Source: Rutidosis leptorrhynchoides | Lineage: Eukaryota > Streptophyta > Magnoliopsida > Asterales > Asteraceae | Assembly (NCBI RefSeq): GCF_046630445.1 | Contig: NC_092339.1 | Coordinates: 53,367,501 to 53,431,500 of the forward strand | Direction of reading: 5' to 3' | Length of the DNA: 64,000 nucleotides | In this document: in pieces, positions 1 to 12,530 of the stretch | How positions within the stretch are numbered: position 1 is the stretch's first letter | How the letters are laid out: the number at the start of each line of letters is the position of its first letter | Translations under genes and position numbers: made by a program | The notes under the pieces: generated by a model | Seen by the model: the letters and a program-made list of their open reading frames with translations, nothing else | Databases searched by the model: none | Told to the model about the DNA's origin: nothing

Positions 1-2
1 TC

Positions 3-3000
3 ATGCAAGCACTTCCTCAAGACATGTACAAAACAATCAGTTCTTTGAAATCAGGTAAAGAGCTACTTGATGAGATCACTCGTCAACAAGAGGGATACAA
101 TCAATCTGAACAAACCAAATTCGACATTACTCTTGCCCTGTATGAGGACTATGCTTAGTTACCTGATGAGCTATGGAAAGATTGCTACAAGCGGTTCTGT
201 GGAGTTATCAACGAACTAAGAAAGGTGGGGTTGCCAAAGACTAATCAGGAATTGAACATGAAGTTCCTGAAAAAGCTGAACGAAGACTGGACACCATATG
301 GGAACAACTTCCGAGCTTCAAAGAACACCAAGAAGTACAACATTCATGAAGTTGTTGGAAGATTGATGAATCATCAACCTGAGGTCCTAAAAGTCCAGTA
401 TGCTCGAAAAGGCCCCTAAACAGCAATGAATGATCCACTCGCACTGTATGTCAGCAAGACTTCTTCAAAGGCTCAATCAAGCCGTCTCAAATCCACCAAA
501 GCTAAACAGGTCGTATCATCTGATGAAGACACATATTCTGATGTAGATGAAAAACATCGAAATCTTGTCAAGGCTGCTGCCATGTTCAGCAAACAACTAA
601 ACTTGAGGAGATCATCTGGCGGTTTTAGCAAAAGCAACAACAACAACAACAAAACATCCTCCAGCTCTTCTTACTATAAGAGGCCCGAGGCTTCACGAAC
701 TCAGTACCGAGTTCCTGAAACCAAAGCTTCAGATAATGTATGTTTCAATTGTGGTAAAGCAGGTCATTATGCACGTGAATGCAAACTCTCAAAAAGGAAA
801 GATGCTGAATACTACAGACAGAAGATGTTGATGGCTAAAGATGTTGAAGAAGGAAAGGTTCTAAAAGCTTCGAATGATGTGTGGCTAAATTGGTCAGACA
901 GTGAACAAGAGCAAGATCGAGCTAATGTGGTCAAGCTAACCAACATCACCAAATCAACCGGAGCAACAGATCACCAGTCTTCCGATGATGAGGAAGAGGT
1001 ACAATTATACACTGATACTACTTATGAATATTACAACTCTGTGCATAATACTTCTGAGCTCATATCTGATGTATTGAAAACTTGCCATGAAACACCTCTT
1101 GCTCATAATGATGACTTTGTAGATAGCCCTGTAGACCATACAACACCCCCACTTGTCCAAATTGCACATCCCATTGAAACTGAATTTGTGCCTATTAATG
1201 AAGAAAGTGTGTTTCCTGTACTACCCGATATGTATGTAGATAGCTTTGCTAAAATGAGTAAAAACATTAGATCATTTGCTAATAAACTTAAAGGACTACA
1301 AAACGAGAACTCTAGGTTAAAATCTGAATTGGAATCAAAGGTATCAAATGATATATACATAAAGTTACAACAACAACTAGCTGATAAAATAACCGAATTT
1401 AATAAGCTAGAAAGTAGTGTGAAACCCCTACGGATAGAAAGGACAGATTTTAAACTGAGGAATGCAGTTCTCACGAAAAAAGTGAACAACGCTGAAAAAG
1501 AACTTAAGAAGCTTAATGATTCTAGGATACTTTTTCTAGAGACTGTAGAACAGAAAACTAGAAAGCCTTTGAATGACCTGGCCGAGAAGACTTCTGAATG
1601 CTCTAAGTTAGTTACAGAGAACTTAAACTTAAAAACCTAACTAAGTTTATTTAAAGAGAAACTTTACAAAACTGACCAAGAAAAAGTAGTCTTAGATGGC
1701 CACATTTCTAAACAAGCTTTGTTCCTGAACCGACCCAAAAACTCCTACCAAAAACACCAGGGGTTAGGGTTAGAAAATCCTCAAATACAGTCCAAGATCT
1801 CCAAAGCCGAACCTAGTTTATATGATGGTAGATACATTAAGATAGGTTTGCCAGAGAGACTCACTTTTGCCAATGAAAGTGAGATTGAGGAGAGAATAGC
1901 CAATCGATCAACAAAAATGAAACGTGAGGTGTCGTTAATTTATGACAAATTAAATGCTACATACATGAGAAAAGATGGTTCATATTATAACACCCCTCTC
2001 GATTTATTCAATGATTTTGAAAGTTTGAATGCTCAAAATAGTCCTAAAAAGCGTATAATCTATTTACCAACCTTGGTTTTAGAAAGATACATCATCAGTC
2101 TGGAGGACGAACTTGATCAAAATAAAATCAAATATTTTAACAACGAACTCAAATTTCAAATAATCATTAAGGCTTTACAACACCAAATCTCTGTCATTGA
2201 ATCCCAAAACAACAAACTGGCCTCTAATGTTCATAAACTTGAGAATCAAATTGCAAATCAAGTTGTTAATTTTTGTGAATTGATTTCAAAGAACACTGAA
2301 TCACGGGACTCAAACCCAAAATCTGTGAATGACTCCATCAATTGTGAAGGTCTAGCACAAGAACTCAACGACTTTAGTGATTCTCTTTTGACCAAGTTTG
2401 ACATTGTTGAACGTAGGTTAGAATCATCTAGATCCAAATCACTAGATCACTTCTTAGAATCTCAACCCAAGATTCCAGAACTTAAGTTAGAACCACAACC
2501 CGATAAAGAACCTATCTCTTTAGGAGCTCAGGATGTTGAGACCGACCTTACTCAATTTGTTGACAAGCTAGAACGAGAAAACTTAGATCTGCAGGTTAAA
2601 TGTGAGATCTACAAGAAAACTCTAGCAACAATTGAGAAGATGCCTGTAGTTCCCAAAGTAGAACCCACTTATGATTTTAAAGACTCTGTTGTAGTTTCTA
2701 TTGATGACCTTGTCTTAGAAATTCAAGAGTTAAAAGCTCATGTGAATCTACTTAAGGAAGAGAATGACACCTTGCATGACCAATGTGATTCACTGGAAAG
2801 TATGGACTTCGTGACCAAAACCATATATACAAAACCTGGTTTTTACAAGATCTGTCCGGCCTGGTACTGAGACCATACTAACCTCTACTGACACTCCAAA
2901 ATCAAATGTGGCAGTTGGTTCCAGAGTTACAAAGTCTGAGTTGTCCAATGCTTCAACGTCTACACCCTAGACGATTAAAAAGCGGGTTACTTTTGCAAAT

Positions 3001-3729
3001 ACCCCAGCAGTTACCAACTTAAAAAATCCCAACGCATCTTCACGAAAAGAAAAGTTGGTTGTCCAAATTGCTGCCCATCTTAAACCACCATCTTCCGCCA
3101 GATTGCTGAGGAAACCAGACAACCCCGTACAATGAATAATCCTAGAACGGGGTGCATCTATCCACTCTGCAAAGAAGGTTCGAAACCACCCCGCACCGTC
3201 TACTCAGAACAGGAGTGGTAGGTCATTTAATCAAGAGTCTAAAACCACTAAAAACCCGCAACAATCAAAGTTCCAAAAGTTCAAACGTCAGTTGGTTTCT
3301 GCCGTTGATAATGTTGCATACAAGGTAACTAGTGGTTTAACAAAGACTCAAAAGTGAAATCATCGCAAGCGTGCACAAATAGCTAGACAATCACTGCAAC
3401 ATAATATGAATCGATTTCAAACTGAGTCTAACATTAAGATTTTAAATTTCACAGGACCTAAATCAAAATAAAGCCTTTTGAAAGAGTGGAAACCCAAGAC
3501 TGAAACAGCCCAAGCGTCATCGAGTCCAGCTTCTCAGTCATGGTCATTTAAAAGTTCTAAATGTAATAGACATTTGTATTTTGGTCACCAAAAACATGAT
3601 TCGTGTGTTGTAATGAATGTTAAAGCTTTGTTAAATGATTCACTTGTGAGACTTGCTGTGCTAAACTCTATGAAATTGCGTACTAATCAGGAACCCAAGA
3701 AAATTTGGGTACCTAAAATCTGTGCTTAA
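3..3729 (+). pseudogene. gag: Gag with CCHC knuckle and long coiled-coil extension (SIRE), broken
   Basis: Capsid/nucleocapsid region of the SIRE element. One frame runs from base 3 to 2870 with stops at 156, 417, 1638 and 2868; it then shifts frame near 2820-2866 and continues to 3729 with further stops at 2968, 3133, 3355 and 3469. A CCHC zinc knuckle (CFNCGKAGHYAREC) lies at about 747-786. Upstream is a Lys/Ser/Asn-rich stretch and downstream an acidic patch (about 970-1010). About 1230-2820 is Leu/Glu/Lys/Asn-rich and reads as extended coiled coil. Window-edge truncation removes the N-terminus. The long helical region between knuckle and protease is much longer than in typical copia Gag but is seen in SIRE-type elements. 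No function is known to me for it. Confidence 0.8.
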
Positions 3730-6700
3730 TTCTGTTTTGCAGATTATCCCAGCATGTGTATGGTACTTGGATTCTGGATGCTCCAGACACATGACTGGTG
3801 ATAGGTCAATGCTGATAAACTATGTCAACAAGTTTTTAGGTACAGTACGTTTCGGGAATGATGAAATCGCGAAAATTGAAGGATATGGGGACTACGTAGC
3901 AAACAGTGTCACAATCAAACGGGTATCCTATGTGAAAGGACTTAGCTGTTTCCTATTCAGTGTCAGTCAATTCTGTGACAGTGACCTTCGTGTGATCTTT
4001 GAGAGATCAAAATGTTGTATTCAAACTATGGAGGGAGAAGATCTCCTCGTAGGCAAATGCACATCTACTCTTTACTCCCTCACCATGCAAAACGTGTCCT
4101 CTAATCCGCAACCACTCTGCTTGGTTTTGAAAGCAACTTCTGAAACCTCCTGGTTATGGCATCATCGAATGTCACACCTTCATACTCAAAACCTCAATAG
4201 ATTGGTATCTCATAATCTAGTTTATGGTTTTCCACTCATATCCTTTGATTCTGCACACATATGTCCTTCCTGTGCTATGGGTAAGATACATAAATCATCT
4301 CACAAATCAAAAACCGAGCACAGCACAATGGGTCCTTTACACATGTTACACATGGACTTATGTGGACCATTGCGTATCACTAGCTTTGGCGGTAGAAAAT
4401 ACATTCAGGTGATAATTGATGATTTCTCTCGCTACACTTGGGTGAAATTCCTAAAAAGCAAATCGGAAACTCCCAAAGTGATCATTGATTTCTTGAAGAG
4501 AATCCAACTATCCTCAAACAAACTCGTTCGAATCCTCCGTACCGATAATGGCACTGAATTTCAAAATTCAACTCTTAATTCATACCTTACCAATACTGGT
4601 ATCACGCACCAAACTTCTGCCGCCCGCACACCACAACAGAACGGTGTTGTTGAAAGACGAAATTGAACCCTCGTTGAAGCAGCCAGGACAATGCTTGTCT
4701 ACTCTAAACTGCCTCCATCTCTTTGGGCTGAAGCGGTATCTACAGCATGCTTCACACAAAATCGTTCAATCATCAACCGTCGTTTCAACAAAACTCCATA
4801 CGAACTTCTCTTTGATTGGAAACCAAATGTCAAATTCTTTCGCATTTTTGGTTGCGTCTGTTATGTACTAAACGATCAAGACAATCTAGGGAAGTTTGAT
4901 GTTCGTGGTGACAAAGCTATCTTCATTGGCTACTCGCAGGATCGTGTAGCTTATCGCGTTTACAATCGTCGAACTCGTACCAATAAAGAAAGCACCAATG
5001 TAATGTTTGACGAGTTGTCCGGAATAGTTCTTGGACACAACGGTTCTTGACCCGGTCTCAACCCAATGACACCTGAATCTCCAATCAGACATGTCCTACT
5101 CGCAACCTCTGATGACCTCGACGTGTTGTCCGAACCAATCGTTCCTCCAACCTCGCCCAATCCCACGGTTACCCTACAGCCGATTGCTCCAGAATCAATG
5201 ACTATTGGTACTTCTACTCCAATAGTTATGGGCGAATCACCATCCATTGAAAAAGACTCCGACGAGTTCTTTATACTGGATGACCTTGACACTTTGTGCC
5301 TCATCTTCTTCTCGAGTCCCTTCTATTGCAAAACGAGCTTCAACAATAGAGACTCCTCCCCTTGTAAACGATGACTCAAATTCCCCCGAAACGGTTCTTG
5401 CTCATGACACTGAATCCCATGAACACGAATCTTTTATCAATCCTTTCCCCAATCAAACATCAGATCCTGAGCCACCTTTGGTTCCTATCGCTGAAATTAC
5501 AGAACCTCCCTTGACTAATAATGGTGCCAATCATGATGTTAACATGGAACCATCAAGCTCTTCCTCATCCTCTCATGCTGATACATCTCTTGATGATATA
5601 GCCTCTCGAAGGACATCCTTGACTACTTCCATTGCCAACCCCACGTTGTACATTCAGTTGCCCCAAATAACACATAATCCACCGCCGCAAGCTTCGTCAT
5701 TGGGATCATTATCTATGTCTACTAGCTCTACTTATGTAGATACTTCATTGGATAATGCGCATAATGAACCTCTCCCTCACTCATCCAAGTGGCCTAAAGA
5801 TCACCCAATCAATCAAATCATCGGTGATCCTACTTCGTCTATTAAAACCCGTAGTGCTTCAAACAATGAATGTCTATTTTCTGCCTTTCTGAGTAATGTG
5901 GAACCTTACACGGCTAGTGATGCACTTCAAAACCCTGACTGGTTTGTCGCCATGCAAGAAGAAATTTATCAATTTGATAGTTTTAAAGTTTGGGATCTTG
6001 TCCCACGACCGGCTGGAAAAATCATTATCGATACCAAATGGATTTTCAAGAATAAGAAGGACACTCACGGCATTGTCATTCGCAATAAAGCACATTTGGT
6101 TGCAAAAGGATATCGACAACAAGAAGGGATTGACTACGATGAAACATTTGCACCCGTCGCACGAATTAAAGCCATTCGACTATTTCTGTCTTATGCTGCC
6201 CACAAGCAGTTTACAGTCTATCAGATGGATGTGAAAACAGCCTTTCTAAACGGCGTGCTTCAAGAAGAAGTTTATGTTGGTCAACCTGAAGGTTTTGTAA
6301 ATCGAAAATTTCCAAACCATGTGTACTTGTTGTCAAAGGCTCTTTATGGATTAAAACATGCACCTAGGGCTTGGTACGAAACCCTCTCTGCATATCTGCT
6401 CAAAAACGGTTTTTCTCGTGGAACCATCAACACTACTCTTTTCATAAGAAAACAAAAGGATCACATTTTCTTGATCCAAGTTTATGTCGACGATATCATA
6501 TTTGGTTCTACTTCCCCCGCTTTGTGCTATGAGTTTTCTAAACTCATGAAAACCAAGTTCGAAATGAGTATGCTTGAAGAACTTCATTTCTTTCTGGGGT
6601 TAGAAGTTAAACAACTTCCCAATGGTATTTTCATCGAACAATCTAAATACATTTTTGATATGTTTAAAAAGTTTAATTTTCCCGACATGAAAATATCCCG

Positions 6701-7433
6701 AACCCCAATGTCTATCAACAACACTCTGCATGTTGATCTCGACGGACAACCATTTGACCAAACCCTTTATCGGAGCATGATAGTTTCTTTGATGTATCTG
6801 ACTGCCAGTAGACCCGACATCATGTTTAATGTGTACCTGTACGCCCGATTTCAGGTTAACCCTAGATATTCCCACTACAAAGCTGTAATACGAATCTTTA
6901 GTTATCTAAAGGGTAGCACTCATCTAGGAATCTGGTATCCCTTCGAAACTGGATTCGACCTGACTGCATTTACGGATGCTGATCATGGTGGTGACAAAGT
7001 TGACCGTAAAAGCACCTCAGGAAGTGTACAATTTCTAGGTTGAAAGCTAGTCAGTTGGTCATATCGCAAACAGAATTGCATCTCACTTTCCACAGCCGAA
7101 TCTAAATACATCGCGGCTGCGAGTTGTTGTTCACAAGTTCTATGGATGCAAACCCAACTACGTGACTATGGATTTATAATTGACAAAATTCCGATCTACT
7201 GTGACTCTCAGAGTGCCATTGCTATCACTAGCAATCCAGTCCAACACTCGCACACTAAACACATTGATATCCGCTATCACTTCATAAAGGACCACGTGGA
7301 AAAAGGCAACATCGAACTTTATTTTGTCCCGACCAAAAATCAGTTGGCTGAATTACTTACTAAGGCCTTAGATGAACTCACGTTCAAATACCTAGTGGGT
7401 GAACTAGGCATGGTAGATTTTTCTGACATATAG
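3722..7433 (+). pseudogene. pol: Pol (protease-integrase-RT-RNase H) of SIRE element, broken
   Basis: Copia polyprotein, interrupted. The protease active-site motif (WYLDSGCSRHMTG) is at about 3760-3798. The pre-integrase zinc region (WHHRMSHLH, then CPSC) is at about 4155-4275. The integrase core has D near 4353, D near 4543 (RTDNGTEF) and E near 4654. RT follows with WIFKNKKD (6040) and catalytic YVDD near 6483, and RNase H ends at 7433. Defects: TGA at 4664 (an Arg or similar codon lost), TGA at 5048, a frame change near 5290, and TGA at 7041 where a Trp is expected before KLVSW. The 5050-5850 linker is Ser/Pro/Thr-rich. Catalytic residues are still readable, so decay is moderate. The frame change near 3722 separates it from gag. 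Confidence 0.88.
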
Positions 7434-9202
7434 ATTCATGGCATGTGCCTAGGGGGAGCAATAAGAATCATAATGGCTCTCACATAAATTAAAATGTGAG
7501 ACCCGCTCTTCAAATAAGGTTTTCTAAAAACTAAATTTGCAAAATTTATTTTTCAAAATAGGTTTTCACAAAGTAAAACATATTTTGAGGGGGAGAAAGA
7601 ACGAATTTTTGCAAAATATGATGGCTTCTACATACTTCTGTGTAGAACCCGCATCTCAAAGTGGTGTCAAACACACTTCAAAGTGGTGTTAAACATCAAA
7701 ACGGATTTTGCACAAATAACAGTGTAAAACCAATATTTACACACATAACTCTCCCAATAAACTAAAGCTAAAACGTGCAACTATCAAGGGGGAGTTTAAA
7801 GATTCAAATGTCAGTAATGACGGAGGATGTGTCCTAGTGACTGCCTCAGGAGGATGTGTCTAGATGACTGCCTCAAACAAAATTGTCATCAAATGATGGA
7901 GGATGTGTCCTAGTGACTGCCTCAGGAGGATGTGTCTAGATGACTGCCTCAAACAAAATAGTCATCAAATGACGGAGGATGTGTCCTAGTGACTGCCTCA
8001 GGAGGATGTGTCTAGATGACTGCCTCAAAAGTGGAATGACCTAACAACTTGATGCAAATTAAGTGTTTGGAGTCTCGAACTGCTGAAGGGGTTTCGAAAA
8101 ACCATGAATAGGAACCCATCGTATCGGCCGGATATCCTCTATCAACACCTTATTGTAGAAGGTGGGACCTCAAACAGGGTCCAGAGGTCAGACTTATCTT
8201 GATGAGGGAGATCTGTCTAGTTCAACGGAGAGGCAATATGACAATACTTAGGCTTACCTTGGTAGATTTATCAGACCTCCGGATGGATGATCACCTTAAC
8301 GATCAGTCAGCCATTAAGCCTGATAACACACACTCCTTAGAGAGTGCAAAAACTGAAAGAGATGTGTCACCTCATGACATATCAATGACTTCAGGACGCG
8401 ATGTAAAATCTTCCTACATTACATCGATTTTAACCGACACTTCGGTGTTAGGTACTGTTGGAAGGCTTGGTATAACCAAGAGCGGGAAACCCGCAACCAA
8501 GTTCCATGATACTTTAATCATGGGGGCGGATAGTTTACTAACGCCGACTGAAACTTCGGTTATCAGTCATCCTCTTCATCCGCTGAGGTAACTCCTGGAG
8601 AACCCAATTCCGGCGAGGTCAATTCCGGAAAAAGTTTTGGTTTCAGAAAACTTGTCTAGTGTGACAACTAGCATGATTGTTTTAAACCTGTCTAGTGTAA
8701 CAACTGGCTTGACTTTTACAAAACCAAAAACGTTTTTTTGAAAGATCCTGTTTTCTCTAAGGATCAAATTTTACCTTAATCCCTTTGTTTTCTCTTAGCA
8801 GGTACACGTTCTCTCTCTGGCGGACATAAAAAAAAAAGATGAATTATTATTTGAGGGGGAGCAAAGGAGGTTTACCCAACAACGAAAGATCATTTCAAGA
8901 CCTCTTCGTATGTACAAAAGAAGATAATTCAAATCAAAAGAGACTAACAATCAAGGGGGAGATTGTAGGTAAATCAAATCAATCATAACACTCTCAGATC
9001 GGTTTTTCACATGTGCCAAAGTTTGTGTTCAAGATTAATAGCATCAAAGGCATCATAATTCCAAAATCTACGAACCAAATTTCACTCTGAAAGAAGACGT
9101 GACTCCAACACATCAAGCAGAAATCACGACCCACAAGAAGGCTACAAAAGTCACTACAAGAGAACCATCACGGGAAGGTTATAGTTTTTGAAAACCAACG
9201 CC
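7434..9202 (+). other. SIRE 3' non-coding tail with repeated purine tracts
   Basis: There is 1.77 kb between the pol stop and the terminal polypurine tract, with no convincing gene. A 130-codon frame at 8199-8591 has no recognisable motif. SIRE elements of other plants may carry an env-like ORF here, but I see none. Copies of the purine motif AGGGGGAG occur at 7451, 7588, 7787, 8854, 8954 and 9204, the last being the functional tract. A tandem 76-bp repeat occupies 7818-8029. Confidence 0.7.
7818..8029 (+). repeat. Tandem repeat, 76-bp period, about 2.8 copies
   Basis: Units start at 7818, 7894 and 7970. Each unit contains the shorter word GGAGGATGTGTC twice, so the array has a nested substructure. 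Copies differ by only a few bases. Confidence 0.93.
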
Positions 9203-9213
9203 AAGGGGGAGAT
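9203..9213 (+). promoter_or_regulatory. Polypurine tract of SIRE element
   Basis: AAGGGGGAGAT directly precedes the TGTTGACC start of the 3' LTR. This is the expected position of the plus-strand DNA primer. Confidence 0.85.
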
Positions 9214-9496
9214 TGTTGACCATCTTTATTGTCGTATTTAGTGGCGTTAGGTTTTACTGTATTTTACGTGTGTCTTATTGTATTAAGCTAAGTTTTACTT
9301 ATAAACATCTCATGTAACATTTAGGAGGTTGCTCTTTATAAAGCCACCTCCTCACTCTTTGTTGTATAGGTTGAGTTATCATAATATTGCAAGTATCATT
9401 CCACACACTCTTATTCTCTCTATATTCTTTCTAGTCTTCCTAAACCCATAAACACTACAAGAACCGATCGGATCATCCTTCCAAAGGGGACTAACA
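9214..9496 (+). repeat. 3' LTR of SIRE element (283 bp)
   Basis: Starts TGTT after the polypurine tract and ends AACA at 9496, giving a perfect terminal inverted repeat. A TATA-like box (TTTATAAAG) lies near 9335. It is short for a SIRE LTR. The right boundary is supported by the sudden change to minus-strand RNase H sequence at 9497. An alternative end at 9502 (CTCACA) is less likely. Confidence 0.8.
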
Positions 9497-12468
9497 CTCA
9501 CATTATCATAATAAACAATAGTAGCCTTATAAATTGGATGTCGAAGTTCCAAAAGTAAATTACGTAACCAATAGGATTAGGATACTACGTTTGCAACGCC
9601 ACGATATTCCACCTCGACACTTGATCGAGAGATAGTAGATTGGCGCTTGGACGACCAAGAAATTAATTAGATTATCGCCAAAGTATACACAATAACTGGA
9701 AGTAGATCGTCTAGTGTTGGGGCACCCGGCCCAGTCTGCGTCGGTGTATGAAACCAAGGAGTGAGAAGCTGACTTATGCATGTGTAACCCAAAATCGATA
9801 GTACCTTGGATGTAACGTAAAATACATTTCATAGCGGCCATGTGACTGTCGCGTGATGCATGCATGTGGAGACAAATCTTTTGAATAAAGTATGCAATAT
9901 CAGGACGAGTGAAGGTCAAGTATTGCAACGCACCCATAAGTCTACGAAAGTATGATGGATTCGAATAAAGTGCACCAACAGCACAAGTTTGTTTAGCTTT
10001 AGTATCAATCAGAGTTTGTGATGGTTTTCAACCCGACATCCCAGCTCGATCAAGTATCTCTCGGGCATACTTAGTTTGGTGAAGAAATAGACCAGTGGAC
10101 GTGTGTTCAACTGCAACCCCCAAAAAATACCTTAGTTTCCCTAAATCTTTCATTACAAATTTAGTAGATTACTGTTGTATAATAGCTTGACGAAGATGAT
10201 CAGAAGAGGCAGTCAAAATGATGTCGTTAACATAAAGCAAAAGATAAGCAATATCTGGTCCTGTTTATAAATAAATAAAGAATTATCACATTTGCTATAT
10301 AAAAACCCAAGTGTAGACACAAGCGCAGCAAACCGTTGATACCAAGCCCTAGGAGCTTATTTAAGGCCGTAGAGAGACTTTTTCAAGTGACATACGTAAA
10401 TTTATGTTTAAAAATCCACATAGAACGTATAACATGCATATTAGGTGTACGTGGTACAAGGTCCCATGTCCCATTTTTAATAAGCGCATTAAACTCATCC
10501 GTCATGGCACACTTCTAATGAGGATCATTAAGAGCCTCAGTAGGACTACGTGGAATAGGAGAAGGTGTGGAAACCGCAGAGAGGTTGAAGGGAGCTTTAG
10601 GTTTATATATCCCGGACATCGCACGAGTAGTCATGGTGCGAGTTGGAGGAGGAGTTTGTAAGACAGAAGACGTGTTGGTAGGTGAAGATGAGTGTTGTAC
10701 ACTGTCCGAATTAGAGGTAGAAATGTTGGACATATTAGGATTAATGTGGGCTTGGCTAGACGAAGCTGAGACAGATGGAAATAAATTTGGCGAGTGGGTA
10801 TGGGCCGGACTATTGGGCTCGGTGGGTATAGAAGTGGAGGGAGTGGTGGACTGTGACGAGTTAGTGTTTGTAGTGGAAATACGTGGTGTGGATTGGGCCG
10901 GACTAATGGGCTCAATAGGTACGCGATTGGGTGGAACGTGGTTAAGAGAAGGAGAAGGTAAGGTGAAAATATTGTCATAAAGAAAATTGTAGTTGTTTGG
11001 ACTGTTCGGTTGAGTTGATGAAAAAGGAAAGGTGGTTTCATCAAAAAGTACGTGTCTAGAGATGATGATTTTTCGTGATTGGATGTCGTAACATTTATAG
11101 CCACGATGAGAAGTAGGATAACCAAGAAAGACGCAAGGTGTGGAATGGGCTTGAAGTTTGTTTTATTTTAGGAGAAGGAATAAGTGGGTAACAAAGACAC
11201 CCGAATACACGTAGGTGGGTGTAGTCGGGTTGACGTTGATAAAGAACATGTGTGGGGGAGAGATTTTGTAGAATTTTGGTTGGAAGAATGTTTAGTAGAT
11301 ACGTGGAAACGGATAAGGCGTGGTGCCAAAAATTAGGAGGTAACGATGAATGAGCGAGGATGGTGCGAAGAATGTTGTTTATTGCTCGAATTTTTCGTTC
11401 GGCTTTACCGTTTTGAGGGGATGTATATGGGCAAGAGAAACGGAACGAAATTCCATGTTGTTTGCAAAAGTTATGGAATGGCGAGTTATTATATTCAGTG
11501 TCATTGTCACATTGAAGGGTTTTGATATTGCAAGAAAATTGTGTACGGATATAGGTATGAAATGTAGTAAATGTATCGTATACTTGCGACTTTCGTGCTA
11601 TTGGAAAATTCCATAAGAAATTAGTATAATCGTCAAGAAAGAAAACATAACAACAATGAACTGGAGAAGTCCAAACATCACTGTGAATAATTTGAAATGG
11701 AGAGGTAGTACGAGTAGTAGAATCAAAAAACGACAATTTAATATGTTTACCAAGAACACATGGCTCACATAAATGTGAGTTTTTATTACAATGACTAATA
11801 ATAGACTTTTTATTCTTAAGAAAATGAAAAATATTGGCGCCAGGATGTCCTAAATGTCGATGCCATATATCTTGTGAAAAGGCACCAAGAGAGGTAGGTG
11901 CATTGAGTTGACGAAGAGCGGAAGTGGTGATTGGGTAGAAGTCCCCATTACTATTACATCTCATCATGATGAAAATTCCTGTCCTGAGATCCTTCACAGT
12001 AAAACCAAACAGGTCAAATGTTATAGCAACAAAATTATCAGTATTTAAATGACAAACAGATATTAAATTTTTAATGAGATGGGGTACGTGAAGGACATTT
12101 TTTAAACGTAAAGGAGGATACAGTTTGGAAAATGTTGTATGTCCTGTTCCACGGATGGGAAGTGTATGGCCATTACCAACGATAATGTGTCTAGGTATGC
12201 GCAAATTAAAATAGGGAGAAAGAATACCTTGATAACCTGTCATGTGAGAAGAAGCTCTGGTGTCCATGTAACAATTTTCGTCGGGCAGGTTAAGAGACAT
12301 GGTATACATAGCTTGGTCAATATTTTTTGGTGTATAGGAGGACGAGGGTGAATTAACTGCCTTGTTAGCCTGAGGTCCGGGCCCAAGAATTCCCGAGGTA
12401 TTGTTCTGATTATTGGCCTGATCCATGGGGTGGTAGGGTAAGGGCAAGGTGAGTTGCTTTAAGCTCAT
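9497..12468 (-). pseudogene. pol: Pol of minus-strand copia element, decayed and internally deleted
   Basis: The protease motif reads DTRASSHM at about 12250: the invariant Gly of D-T/S-G is Arg, so it would be inactive. The zinc region (WHRHLGHPG) and integrase follow; integrase has CDNDTEY where CDNGTEF is usual. An 11095-12468 frame carries protease and integrase. After frame changes, the Thr/Pro/Ser linker (10515-10733) leads into RT. RT is deleted between WIFKHKFT (about 10400) and the LYGLK-APRAWYQ region (about 10350), removing the fingers and first catalytic Asp. The frame then passes several stops to 9560-9937 (TRPDIAYFIQ; YTDADWAG of RNase H) and ends at IVYYDNVS against the SIRE LTR. 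Confidence 0.85.
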
Positions 12469-12530
12469 GGTGAATTAAAATAGTTCGTGGGCCACGAAGT
12501 AGGATGAGCCCAAGACTGATTTGGATTACC

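Larger units (their letters stand above)
1..9496 (+). mobile_element. SIRE/Maximus-type Ty1/copia retrotransposon, 3' portion
   Basis: The window opens inside gag; the 5' LTR and primer site lie to the left. Order is gag with a CCHC knuckle, a long coiled-coil spacer, protease, integrase, reverse transcriptase, RNase H, a 1.8-kb untranslated tail with several purine tracts, and a 3' LTR. Protease-integrase-RT order defines Ty1/copia, and the RT wording ([16 protein letters not shown]) resembles the SIRE lineage. The element is dead, with many stops and at least three frame changes. Its right end abuts RNase H sequence of a minus-strand copia element, so it inserted into that element; the rest of the target should lie left of the window. 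The expected 5-bp duplication is CTCAC at 9497-9501, and its partner is not visible. Confidence 0.9.

Noticed and set aside
7818-8029. CRISPR-like array
   Set aside because: Units are contiguous with no variable spacers, in a plant retrotransposon tail.
8199-8591. Possible env-like protein of the SIRE element
   Set aside because: No signal peptide, membrane segment or known motif; only 130 codons in a non-coding tail.
10567-10980. 137-codon plus-strand ORF
   Set aside because: Antisense to the Pro/Ser/Thr-rich copia linker; composition explains its openness.
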